From positions 62,001 to 126,000 of the forward strand of contig CAWBOI010000006.1 in NCBI GenBank assembly GCA_963790435.1: 64,000 bases of DNA, in the 5' to 3' direction. Both the position numbers and the translations under genes were made by a program. The notes beneath the pieces were generated by a model that was given only the letters and a program-made list of their open reading frames with translations, had not been told where the DNA came from and did not search any database. This stretch comes from Ilyomonas sp963790435 (GTDB taxonomy: Bacteria; Bacteroidota; Bacteroidia; Chitinophagales; Chitinophagaceae). This document shows, piece by piece, positions 8,724 through 16,081 of this stretch; the stretch's first letter is position 1, and each line of letters opens with the position of its first letter.

Positions 8724-9971
8724 ATGAATATTCTGCTCAAAAACGTTATCATCGCCGATCCTCACTCCATTCATAACAATTCGGTAAAAGATATTTTGAT
8801 AGAAAAAGGAATAGTTACAGCCATTGCAGAAAACATTGAACGGGAGGTTAATACAGAGATGGACGGTAGCGGCAACACGTATCTCTCTCCTGGTTTTGTA
8901 GATTTGTTTTTACAGTTTTCTGATCCTGGTTTTGAACAAAAGGAAACGTTGCAATCTGGTGCGGCTGCGGCTTTGGCAGGAGGGTTTACCGAAGTGTTTG
9001 TAGTACCCAACACAGCGCCAACCATCAGCACCAAAAGCGGTGTAGAATACATCGTTCAAAAAGCGAAAGAGCTGCAAGTTTCTATTCGTCCATTAGGTGC
9101 GGTAACAAAGAACTGTGAAGGCAAAGAACTCGCTGAAATGTACGACATGCACGCAAGCGGAGCGATAGCTTTTAGCGATGGCTTACAACCGGTGCAATCG
9201 TCGCAAATTCTATTGAAAGCGTTGCAGTATGTGAAATCATTTGATGGTGTGATTATTCAGATGCCGGTTGATAAAAACATTGCTCCGGGCGGATTGATGA
9301 ATGAAGGAATTGTGTCCACACAATTAGGCTTACCTGGCATTCCTGCCATTGGCGAAGAATTGTTTATAGCACGTGATATTGGTTTGTTAGCATATACCAA
9401 CAGTAAACTGCACATTACCGGCGTATCAACTGCAAGAGGAATTAGCCTGATAAAAGAGGCAAAAACAAACGGGCTGAACATTACATGCAGTGTAACGCCA
9501 TATCACCTTTATTTTTGTGATGAAGATTTGGTGGACTACGACACGAATTTAAAAGTAACTCCGCCATTGCGAAGCAAAGAAGACAGAGAAGCCCTGCGCA
9601 CTGCTGTATTAGATGGAACGGTTGATTGCATTGCCTCGCATCACATACCGCAACATAATGATGATAAAGTTTGTGAGTTTGAGTATGCAAAACCGGGAAT
9701 GATTGGTTTGCAAACGAGCTTTGCAGTAGTAAACACAGTGCTTCCACAGCTTTCGATTGAACGTTTGATACAACTATTTTCTTTCAATGCAAGAAACATT
9801 TTTCATTTGCCAGAGGGTAGGATAGAAGAGGGAAGCAAGGCTGAATTTACCTTGTTTTCAAAAGAGGAAACCACCGTTCTCACAACGGATAGTTCGCGAA
9901 GCAAATCCTCCAACACACCTTTCTTAAACATGTCTTTAAAAGGAAGAATAAAAAGTGTTCTTAACAAATAA
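8724..9971 (+). CDS. Dihydroorotase-like amidohydrolase, apparently lacking metal ligands
   Basis: The 415-residue protein follows the dihydroorotase/allantoinase plan (composite barrel; start motif NVIIADPHSIHN, SPGFVD at about residue 56, YHLYFCDED, NARNIFHLPEGRIEEGSKAE near the end). I start it at 8724; the longer open frame overlaps tRNA-Pro and is not credible. The usual metal motif DxHxH is replaced by DLFLQF, and the usual IATDHAPH by IASHHIPQ. This resembles the inactive PyrC'/PyrX homologues that serve as structural partners of aspartate transcarbamoylase. It heads a probable operon with DUF4199 and two glycosyltransferases (17-base gap to the next gene). Confidence 0.8.
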   Translation: MNILLKNVIIADPHSIHNNSVKDILIEKGIVTAIAENIEREVNTEMDGSGNTYLSPGFVDLFLQFSDPGFEQKETLQSGAAAALAGGFTEVFVVPNTAPTISTKSGVEYIVQKAKELQVSIRPLGAVTKNCEGKELAEMYDMHASGAIAFSDGLQPVQSSQILLKALQYVKSFDGVIIQMPVDKNIAPGGLMNEGIVSTQLGLPGIPAIGEELFIARDIGLLAYTNSKLHITGVSTARGISLIKEAKTNGLNITCSVTPYHLYFCDEDLVDYDTNLKVTPPLRSKEDREALRTAVLDGTVDCIASHHIPQHNDDKVCEFEYAKPGMIGLQTSFAVVNTVLPQLSIERLIQLFSFNARNIFHLPEGRIEEGSKAEFTLFSKEETTVLTTDSSRSKSSNTPFLNMSLKGRIKSVLNK

Positions 9972-9988
9972 CTTTTAATTAAAAGAAT

Positions 9989-10528
9989 ATGGAAAAGAAA
10001 CCCATCACACCACTGGCTGCTGGTTTAATCATCGGTCTTACTTCTGTTGTTTTATTTCTAATTTATTATTTCACTGGGCTTATTTTTCGGCAGGGCATTG
10101 TTGTTTGGTTGCCTGCTATTGTTTTTGTTGGTTTAATCATTGTTTTCATCACGATGTGGAGCAACGCCCAAAATAATTTTGTAACGTTTGGTAGCTGCTT
10201 TAGTTTCGGCTTTAAAACCGTTTGCATCGCAGTACTTATCACTGTTGTTTTTACACTGCTTTTTATTTATCTTTCTCCTGATTACAAAGATCAGATGCTG
10301 CGCGTAATGAAAGACAAAATGCGCGAAAACAAACAAGCTACCGACGACCAGATTGAAGCCGGCACGAATATGATGAGCAATCATTTTATGCTCATTACTG
10401 TTGGTGGCAGTTTGTTGGGCAATCTGTTTTTTGGAACCGTCGCCGCCCTCATCGGCGCAGCCATTGCAAAGAAAAAACCGTTCGATCCGTTTACGCAAAT
10501 TAATCAAATTGGCGAACCTCAACCATGA
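9989..10528 (+). CDS. DUF4199 membrane protein
   Basis: A 179-residue protein with four predicted membrane segments (about residues 9-27, 35-56, 72-93, 132-155) and a charged region (about 98-125) between the third and fourth. This plan and size fit the Bacteroidota-restricted DUF4199 family, whose function is unknown. It overlaps the next gene by ATGA (10525-10528), so translation is likely coupled. In related genomes the same order (dihydroorotase-like, DUF4199, GT2, GT4) is common, which suggests a role linked to envelope glycosylation. That link is inference. Confidence 0.75.
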   Translation: MEKKPITPLAAGLIIGLTSVVLFLIYYFTGLIFRQGIVVWLPAIVFVGLIIVFITMWSNAQNNFVTFGSCFSFGFKTVCIAVLITVVFTLLFIYLSPDYKDQMLRVMKDKMRENKQATDDQIEAGTNMMSNHFMLITVGGSLLGNLFFGTVAALIGAAIAKKKPFDPFTQINQIGEPQP

Positions 10529-11469
10529 ATATTTCTGTTGTAATTCCCTTGTTGAATGAAGAAGAATCGTTGCCTGAATTGTGTGATTGGATTGCACGTG
10601 TCATGCAAACCAATGGCTTCTCCTACGAAGTGATTATGGTGGACGATGGCAGCACCGATGCCAGTTGGAATGTAATTGAAAATATTGCAAAAGGGAACAA
10701 CTGTTTTAAAGGCATTAAATTTCAACGCAACTATGGAAAATCGGCAGCACTAAACGAAGCCTTCCGCACTGCCAAAGGCGATGTGGTGATAACAATGGAT
10801 GCAGATATGCAGGACTCGCCCGATGAACTTCCGGCATTGTACAATATGATTGTAGTAGATGGTTTTGATTTGGTAAGCGGCTGGAAAAAGAAGCGGTACG
10901 ACAATACATTTACTAAAAATATTCCCTCTAAAGTTTATAATGGTATAAGCCGTAAAATAACCGGTATCAAGCTTCACGATTTTAATTGCGGCTTAAAAGC
11001 CTACCGCAACCGCGTAGTAAAAGGCATTGAAGTGTATGGTGAAATGCACCGTTACATTCCTGTAATTGCCAAATGGTCGGGCTTTAAAAAGATAGGCGAA
11101 AAAGTGGTGGAGCACCGCCCCCGGAAATACGGCATTACCAAATTTGGCTGGGAGCGTTTTATCAATGGCTTTTTAGATTTGGGAACTATCATGTTTGTAA
11201 GCCGGTTCAGCAAAAAGCCCATGCACTTTTTTGGTTTGTACGGAACGCTGTGTTTTGTTATCGGCTTTGTTATGACCTTGTATTTGTTTGTTGCAAAATT
11301 GTCGGTAAGCGATTTCAGTCTTACCAACCGTCCCGCTTTTTACATAGCGATGGCGGCCATGATTATTGGTATGCAATTGTTTTTGTCGGGCTTTGTAGCA
11401 GAGCTCATTTCGCGTAACTCTGCCGACCGCAATCATTACATGATTGAAGACACCATTGGCATTCGCTAA
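10525..11469 (+). CDS. GT2 glycosyltransferase, polyprenyl-phosphate sugar transferase type
   Basis: A 314-residue GT-A protein of the DPM1/GtrB type, which loads a sugar onto a polyprenyl phosphate. The N-terminal domain has SVVIPLLNEEESLPEL, VDDGSTDASW (about residue 41) and DADMQDSPDEL (about 92; the metal-binding DxD region). Two C-terminal membrane helices follow (about 235-258 and 268-292). It overlaps DUF4199 by four bases. The stop is followed at once by a GTTTGTTTTTGC copy (11470-11481), then the next ATG. Confidence 0.9.
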   Translation: MNISVVIPLLNEEESLPELCDWIARVMQTNGFSYEVIMVDDGSTDASWNVIENIAKGNNCFKGIKFQRNYGKSAALNEAFRTAKGDVVITMDADMQDSPDELPALYNMIVVDGFDLVSGWKKKRYDNTFTKNIPSKVYNGISRKITGIKLHDFNCGLKAYRNRVVKGIEVYGEMHRYIPVIAKWSGFKKIGEKVVEHRPRKYGITKFGWERFINGFLDLGTIMFVSRFSKKPMHFFGLYGTLCFVIGFVMTLYLFVAKLSVSDFSLTNRPAFYIAMAAMIIGMQLFLSGFVAELISRNSADRNHYMIEDTIGIR

Positions 11470-11490
11470 GTTTGTTTTTGCCCCTTTTTT

Positions 11491-12639
11491 ATGAGTCAAT
11501 CTATTGTTATCATAGGTCCTGCTTATCCGTTGCGTGGTGGCGGTATGGCAACGTTTAATGAGCGTTTGGCAAGGCAGCTTCAAAACGAAGGCAATAGCGT
11601 AACCATCTATACTTTTTCGTTGCAATATCCTTCTTTTCTGTTTCCCGGAACTACACAATATTCAACTGAAGAAGCACCGACAGATATTGAGATAAAAGTA
11701 AAAATCAATTCCATTAATCCGTTCAATTGGATAAGTATTGGAAGAGAACTAAAACAACTTAAACCAGACCTTCTTATTGTTCGTTACTGGCTTCCGTTTA
11801 TGGGTCCTAGCCTGGGAACGATATTGCGCATTGCAAAACAAAATCATCATACCAAAATCATTTGTATTGCTGATAATATCATCCCGCATGAGCACCGTGT
11901 GGGTGATAAGCAGTTCACAAAATATTTTATCAAACCCATTGATGCTTTCATTACTATGAGCCAAAAAGTGGCGAATGATTTAAGAACCATTACGCAAAAA
12001 AAAGCGGTGCAAACGGTGCATCCATTGTACGATAATTTTGGTGAGAAGATTGATAAAGCTGAAGCCAGAAGCCATTTGCAACTTCCGCAAAACGAGCGTA
12101 TCATTTTGTTTTTTGGTTTTATCAGAAAATACAAAGGCTTAGATATTTTATTGGATGCAATAGGCATTCTGCAACAAAAACAATTCAATCTTAAATTATT
12201 GATTGCCGGTGAATGGTATGAAGATAAGAAGCCTTATGATGAGCAGATAGAACGGTTGAAACTTAAGGAGCATTTGATTTTACGCAGCAATTTTATTTCG
12301 GATAGCGAAGTAAAATATTATTTGAGCGCAGCCGATTTTGTTATTCAGCCCTACCGGAATGCAACACAAAGCGGTGTTACACCATTGGCATATCATTTTG
12401 AAAAACCGATGTTGGTTACCAATGTTGGCGGCCTTCCACAAATGGTGCAAAACCAAAAGGTAGGTTTGGTTGCCGAACCGAATGCAAAAGATATTGCCGG
12501 TAAAATTGAAGAGTTGTATGAATTAGGAGAAGATTATTTTTTACCACAAATAAAAGAGCAAAAACAAAAGTATAGCTGGCAGGCGTTTACTGAAGTTATT
12601 TATCAATTGGAGCATTCCATAGTGAATAGTGAATGGTGA
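11491..12639 (+). CDS. GT4 (GT-B fold) glycosyltransferase
   Basis: A 382-residue cytoplasmic glycosyltransferase. The N-terminal glycine-rich loop is GPAYPLRGGGMATFNERLAR; the C-terminal nucleotide-sugar half has ILFFGFIRKYKGLDILLDA (about residue 205), IAGEWYE and YRNATQSGVTPLAYHFEKPM (about 290-310), where family members use an E-x7-E style motif. The last residues (IVNSEW and stop) come from an intergenic repeat (12622-12639), so the natural C-terminus has probably been replaced. It belongs to the operon starting at 8724. Confidence 0.88.
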   Translation: MSQSIVIIGPAYPLRGGGMATFNERLARQLQNEGNSVTIYTFSLQYPSFLFPGTTQYSTEEAPTDIEIKVKINSINPFNWISIGRELKQLKPDLLIVRYWLPFMGPSLGTILRIAKQNHHTKIICIADNIIPHEHRVGDKQFTKYFIKPIDAFITMSQKVANDLRTITQKKAVQTVHPLYDNFGEKIDKAEARSHLQLPQNERIILFFGFIRKYKGLDILLDAIGILQQKQFNLKLLIAGEWYEDKKPYDEQIERLKLKEHLILRSNFISDSEVKYYLSAADFVIQPYRNATQSGVTPLAYHFEKPMLVTNVGGLPQMVQNQKVGLVAEPNAKDIAGKIEELYELGEDYFLPQIKEQKQKYSWQAFTEVIYQLEHSIVNSEW

Positions 12640-12711
12640 AAGGTGGAAATGTCCAACTTATTTACTCACCACTAACTACTCACCCCTCACCTTCTCACCA
12701 TCAACTCTCAC
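12622..12711. repeat. Dispersed inverted-repeat element, copy 1
   Basis: The left arm GTGAATAGTGAATGGTGA (12622-12639) is identical over 18 bases to the left arm of a second copy at 39631. The right arm (12695-12711) is an imperfect reverse complement, after a stretch of degenerate CTCACC units. It overlaps the 3' end of the GT4 gene. It behaves like a small REP/MITE-type intergenic element. Confidence 0.65.
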
Positions 12712-12744
12712 AAAATAAAAACAAGAGATTAACAGCGAAATAAG

Positions 12745-12776
12745 TTTGGAAAATTCTTTCCTTTGGCTACCTTTGC
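12745..12776 (+). promoter_or_regulatory. Strong Bacteroidota promoter of rpmB-rpmG
   Basis: TTTGG (12745-12749) and TACCTTTGC (12768-12776) match the -33 TTTG and -7 TAnnTTTG elements with 19 bases between TTTG and TA. Transcription should start near 12782, leaving a leader of about 15 bases before rpmB. Confidence 0.8.
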
Positions 12777-12797
12777 CGTCCGAAAAAATATATTGAT

Positions 12798-13034
12798 ATG
12801 GCAAGAGTATGTTCGGTTACAGGTAAGAAACCAATGGTTGGTCATACGGTATCGCATTCCAACATTAAAACCAAGCGTCGTTTTTTACCCAATCTGCAAA
12901 CCAAGCGTTTTTATTTTGCAGAGGAAGACCGCTGGATTACATTAAAAGTAAGCACTGATGCCATCCGCACCATTAACAAAAATGGCTTGTTGGCTGTGGT
13001 AAAAGAAATGCGTGCGCAGGGAACTAAAATTTAA
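12798..13034 (+). CDS. rpmB: Ribosomal protein bL28
   Basis: A 78-residue basic protein of the large ribosomal subunit. MARVCSVTGKKPMVGHTVSH and NIKTKRRFLPNLQTKRF are the standard bL28 N-terminus. The single Cys shows this is a zinc-independent form. It is first in the rpmB-rpmG cluster, 28 bases before rpmG, behind a clear promoter. Confidence 0.97.
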   Translation: MARVCSVTGKKPMVGHTVSHSNIKTKRRFLPNLQTKRFYFAEEDRWITLKVSTDAIRTINKNGLLAVVKEMRAQGTKI

Positions 13035-13062
13035 ATTATCATCGTTATAAAATTGGGCTACA

Positions 13063-13245
13063 ATGGCAAAGAAAGGTAACCGCGTTCAGGTGATTTTGGA
13101 ATGTACGGAACAAAAAACAACTTCTGTTCCGGGCACGAGCCGCTACATCACCAACAAAAATAAAAAGAACACACCGGAACGTATTGAATTGAAGAAATAC
13201 AACCCAAATTTGAAGAAGGTTACAGTACATAAAGAAATTAAATAA
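13063..13245 (+). CDS. rpmG: Ribosomal protein bL33
   Basis: A 60-residue large-subunit protein. VQVILECTEQ, GTSRYITNKNKKNTPERIELKKYNP and the basic C-terminus are typical. The CxxC zinc ribbon pairs of the zinc-binding type are absent (a single Cys), so it is the zinc-free variant like its partner bL28. The rpmB-rpmG pair is conserved in Bacteroidota, normally followed directly by DUF4295; here a lipoprotein gene lies between. Confidence 0.96.
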   Translation: MAKKGNRVQVILECTEQKTTSVPGTSRYITNKNKKNTPERIELKKYNPNLKKVTVHKEIK

Positions 13246-13262
13246 GCAAAATAAACGGATCA

Positions 13263-13697
13263 ATGAAGACGCTTGTCTCGTGGATAATGGTTTTCGTTTT
13301 AGGTTTGATTGTTTTTGCCTGTCGCAAAAGCTCCGATAAAAACCCGCCGAATTTGCTGGGTTATTGGAATGTTACCGGCAGAGAATTTCTGGGTTATTTC
13401 AATAATATAAAAGTGTACGACAGCACATCGGCAGCGCAGAGCGGCGACTATGCAAACTTTACTTCTGCTGGTAAGGTATATTTTCAATTTAATGGTGTGA
13501 AAGACACCTCTTCTTTCAACATCATCAACAGCAATAAAGTGGCTTTCACTTATCAGTCAACATTGGATACGTTTGCAATTTCATATCCTTCATCAACCAC
13601 CTGCACACTCGGTTATACCACGCCCACTTTTGATACCAGCTTTGGTGGCATTTCCGGTAAAGCGTATGCAGTGTTAAACATTAAACTTTCTAAATAA
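13263..13697 (+). CDS. Lipocalin-like lipoprotein of unknown function
   Basis: A 144-residue protein with signal peptide and lipobox (LIVFAC, Cys20), then NPPNLLGYWNVTGREFLG, the W-x-(V/L)-TG entry strand of DUF5004/lipocalin-like Bacteroidota lipoproteins. The rest is predicted beta-rich. No ligand can be named. It sits 17 bases after rpmG and 7 bases before the DUF4295 gene, so it interrupts a conserved ribosomal-protein cluster and must share its transcript. It may be a lineage-specific insertion. Confidence 0.7.
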   Translation: MKTLVSWIMVFVLGLIVFACRKSSDKNPPNLLGYWNVTGREFLGYFNNIKVYDSTSAAQSGDYANFTSAGKVYFQFNGVKDTSSFNIINSNKVAFTYQSTLDTFAISYPSSTTCTLGYTTPTFDTSFGGISGKAYAVLNIKLSK

Positions 13698-13704
13698 AAA
13701 TACT

Positions 13705-13878
13705 ATGGCAAAAGCAGCAAAAACCGCTATCAAAACAAAAGACCAAAAGGCAGCCGCCGATGCAAAAAACTGGACAAAAGTAATTAAGGCTGTGCGGAGC
13801 CCTAAATCCGGCGCTTATACTTTTAAAGAAGCCATTGTGCACAAGGATAAAGTGAAAGAGTTTTTAGCTGAAAAATAA
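13705..13878 (+). CDS. DUF4295 small basic protein
   Basis: A 57-residue, very lysine- and alanine-rich protein (MAKAAKTAIKTKDQKAA..; ending EFLAEK). This is the Bacteroidota-only DUF4295 family, which follows rpmB and rpmG and is suspected to be a ribosome-associated protein. The motif SPKSGAYTFKEAIVHKDKV matches my memory of the family. Starts at ATG 13705, seven bases after the preceding stop. Confidence 0.85.
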   Translation: MAKAAKTAIKTKDQKAAADAKNWTKVIKAVRSPKSGAYTFKEAIVHKDKVKEFLAEK

Positions 13879-13902
13879 GTTGATCAATTCTTTACAGATA
13901 GG

Positions 13903-13937
13903 GAGCTTTCGCATGTTGTGTGAAGGCTCTTGTTGTT
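13903..13937 (+). terminator. Likely terminator of the rpmB operon
   Basis: An imperfect 10-bp stem (13903-13912 with 13920-13929) with a 7-base loop, followed by TTGTTGTTT, 25 bases after the DUF4295 stop. Confidence 0.5.
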
Positions 13938-13975
13938 TATAATAACTTGTTCGCTTAGATCGCTTTATTAAATGT

Positions 13976-14013
13976 GCAAAAACAAAAAAGGCCTGCCCTA
14001 AAAAGAGCTGGCC
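13976..14013 (-). terminator. Terminator of the ECF sigma operon (minus strand)
   Basis: On the minus strand GGCCAGCTC and GGGCAGGCC can pair imperfectly around TTTTTA (13990-14013), followed by CTTTTTTGTTTTTGC. It lies 60 bases after the stop of the 14074-14511 gene. Confidence 0.55.
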
Positions 14014-14073
14014 GTTGCTAACCTATGAAAAACACCAAATTAAGTCTGTTTCGTATGGGCATTCAATCTTTTG

Positions 14074-14511
14074 TTACCGCCCTTTGTTTCCGCTCGCGTG
14101 CCGCTTTCCCCACTCGCCTCTCAGCATGTTTCTAAATTCACCTTCTGCTGTATAAGTTTTGTTTACCCTTTCGTCGCTGCCAACAATACTTTTAAATTGC
14201 CCTTTGTATTTTTTTCTAACGTTGACAATGGCTTCCTGCTGTGCCACTACATCATTCGGATAATCTTTTCTTGCTTTTTTTACTTCCTGAATATAATTGT
14301 TGTAAACAGGCCAAAACTTTTGCGCTTCTTCTGGTGATAACTTCAGATGGTTGGTGATAAAAGCAGTTCGCACTGCCTGTAAATTTTTTCCTGTTTCTTC
14401 ATTATCGTCCTGCGCAGCACAAAAATAACCATGTAACAATAAAAAAAACAGCAGAAATAAAGTTTTGCTCACATTTAATGCGATTTTAAATCCCTTTAAT
14501 TTATTTTTCAT
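14074..14511 (-). CDS. Secreted Spy/CpxP-like helical protein
   Basis: A 145-residue protein with a signal peptide (LFLLFFLLLHGYFCAAQ). The mature part is helical, with LQAVRTAFITNHLKLSPEEAQKFWPVY in two parts, the heavy-metal-sensor/Spy-like pattern where L-S-x-E-x-x-x-F-W-P-x-Y is characteristic of Bacteroidota 'sensor of ECF' proteins. It overlaps the anti-sigma gene by four bases (14508-14511). It is therefore the third gene of a sigma, anti-sigma, periplasmic protein operon. The sensing role is inferred from context. Confidence 0.7.
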   Translation of the reverse strand: MKNKLKGFKIALNVSKTLFLLFFLLLHGYFCAAQDDNEETGKNLQAVRTAFITNHLKLSPEEAQKFWPVYNNYIQEVKKARKDYPNDVVAQQEAIVNVRKKYKGQFKSIVGSDERVNKTYTAEGEFRNMLRGEWGKRHASGNKGR

Positions 14512-15194
14512 CGCACATCATCATTTTTAATCAAATAATCATGTAGTTCGTTATCACTTACATTGTTCAACAGCGATTTCAAGTTGCCATCATTTGCTGC
14601 GTTGTTATCTTCCAGTAAATTTAATGTTGCATCCGGTTCAGGTGAAGTAGTTACCAAATAATTGGATATTTCCTTGTCTGAAACTTTTGACAGCGTTTGA
14701 TAATAGTTGCCGGGTTTTAAAATATCATCCCTGCTGTTATCTCTTGACGAAAAAATAATACTCACTGCAATTACACCTGTTACTACCGCTGCAGCAGCCG
14801 AGGTGAACCATTTGGACGAACGGCGCATTTGTATAATACGTGCAGGCTTTTTTACCTCAGGAACAGCAACTGTAAAGTTATCAAAATAGCCTTGTGGCAC
14901 AGTATATACGTTGGCTTTTGAAATGCCGGTTAGCAACGGCTCAATATTATACAACTCTTTTTCAACTTCGGTTTGTGCAATGGCTTCTTCATTTTTTATT
15001 TTAGACAAAACTCCTTCGGCAAAATTAGCAAAGTACTCCGCAGGCGGTGCCGAAAAAGGCGTGTTTGCAGCCAAAGGCAGATTTATCCTGCTTATGATTT
15101 CATCCGCCAGATTGATAAAATAATCAGGTGGTGTTTTGTAAGTGTTCGTGTGCCTGATGCTCACCAGTTCATCGGGCAATTCTATCGGTTCCAT
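14508..15194 (-). CDS. Anti-sigma-factor-like single-pass membrane protein
   Basis: A 228-residue protein with an N-terminal cytoplasmic part of about 128 residues that repeats a motif (YKTPPDYFINLADEI, APPAEYFANFAEGV, TVPQGYFDNFT), one membrane helix (about 133-152, AAAAVVTGVIAVSIIF) and a periplasmic tail. The thrice-repeated P-x-x-YF-x-x-F/L units are notable and may be sigma- or partner-binding helices. No HxxxCxxC zinc site is seen. It lies downstream of the sigma gene (61-base gap) and overlaps the next gene, so an anti-sigma role is likely. Confidence 0.7.
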   Translation of the reverse strand: MEPIELPDELVSIRHTNTYKTPPDYFINLADEIISRINLPLAANTPFSAPPAEYFANFAEGVLSKIKNEEAIAQTEVEKELYNIEPLLTGISKANVYTVPQGYFDNFTVAVPEVKKPARIIQMRRSSKWFTSAAAAVVTGVIAVSIIFSSRDNSRDDILKPGNYYQTLSKVSDKEISNYLVTTSPEPDATLNLLEDNNAANDGNLKSLLNNVSDNELHDYLIKNDDVR

Positions 15195-15255
15195 AAGTTT
15201 GTTTTTATCTAAATTTCTTTAACAACAATTTACGACTGTAATAGTAAACTGTAGT

Positions 15256-15801
15256 TTAATGGTTTTTAATGTATTCACTTATTTTTTTCACTGCATGATG
15301 ATAGCTCGCTTTCAACGCGCCCTCACTGGTTTCCAGCACACGGCTCATTTCTTCGTAAGGCATTTCATCATAATAGCGAAGGTTAAACACTGCCCTTTGT
15401 TTTTCAGGCAAAGTTTGAATGGCAACCTGTAGCTTCCATTCCAACTTGTTGGCATCAAAACCTTCATCGGCTTTTATTTTGTTGGACAAACCACTTTCTA
15501 CATCATTAAAACTTACTGATGCCCGCTTTTTCTGCTGTTGCAGAAACGTGAGCGATTCGTTGGTCGCGATGCGATACAGCCAGGTGTAAAGCTGACTGTC
15601 TTCTCTGAAGTTATCCAGCGCATTCCACACTTTAATGAACATATTTTGCAACACATCATTCGTATCATCGTGTGTAATCACCATGCGCCTGATGTGCCAG
15701 TACAGCTTTTCCTGGTACTTTTTTATAATTGCCGAGAATGCCCTTTCTTTTGTTTCTGCCTGTTTGAACTGGCGCAACAACTCCTGGTCATCTAATTGCA
15801 T
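15256..15801 (-). CDS. ECF sigma factor (RpoE-like)
   Basis: A 181-residue sigma-70 family protein with region 2 (DDTNDVLQNMFIKVWNALDNF split across about residues 44-64; YTWLYRIATNESLTFL at 73-88) and region 4 (LPEKQRAVFNLRYYDEMPYE, about 132-151, then the helix-turn-helix to 175). It directs RNA polymerase to a stress regulon not visible here. First gene of the operon 15801-14074 with its putative anti-sigma and a Spy-like protein. Confidence 0.93.
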   Translation of the reverse strand: MQLDDQELLRQFKQAETKERAFSAIIKKYQEKLYWHIRRMVITHDDTNDVLQNMFIKVWNALDNFREDSQLYTWLYRIATNESLTFLQQQKKRASVSFNDVESGLSNKIKADEGFDANKLEWKLQVAIQTLPEKQRAVFNLRYYDEMPYEEMSRVLETSEGALKASYHHAVKKISEYIKNH

Positions 15802-16081
15802 ACAGGGGGAGTTTTAAACGTAAAATAAAAAACCCGCTGTTTGGATAGCTGTTTGTTTTGAATGTTTAAATAAGAAACCAAATTAATAGATTTTATAATT
15901 TTATTAAGCGTTGATGAATTAATAACAAGCATTGGCAAATCAAAATTACTAAAGCCGTACAAGATAAAAGCAAACCTATAAAAGAATTAAAAGGAAGCGA
16001 AATAAGAAAGCTATATCCATCTTACCGTTTAAGATTAATAACTAAGTTTGATGCGTACAAACAAGCACCACTTTACTTATC
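15802..16081. other. 280-base spacer with a possible toxin-gene remnant
   Basis: Between divergent genes. On the plus strand (about 15925-16080) an open stretch without a start reads IKITKAVQDKSKPIKELKG and RKLYPSYRLRLITKF, which vaguely recalls RelE/ParE toxins (KLkG..yRlR). It has no ATG and runs on in frame into the next gene's DNA. I treat it as a weak remnant only. Confidence 0.3.

Noticed and set aside
12640..12711. CTCACC-type units as a CRISPR array
   Set aside because: Units are degenerate, too short and without unique spacers; better explained as the arm of an inverted-repeat element. No CRISPR or Cas gene is seen in the window.
15925..16080. RelE/ParE-like toxin gene before the PIG-L gene
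   Set aside because: The similarity is slight, there is no start codon and no antitoxin partner. Kept only as a possible remnant.
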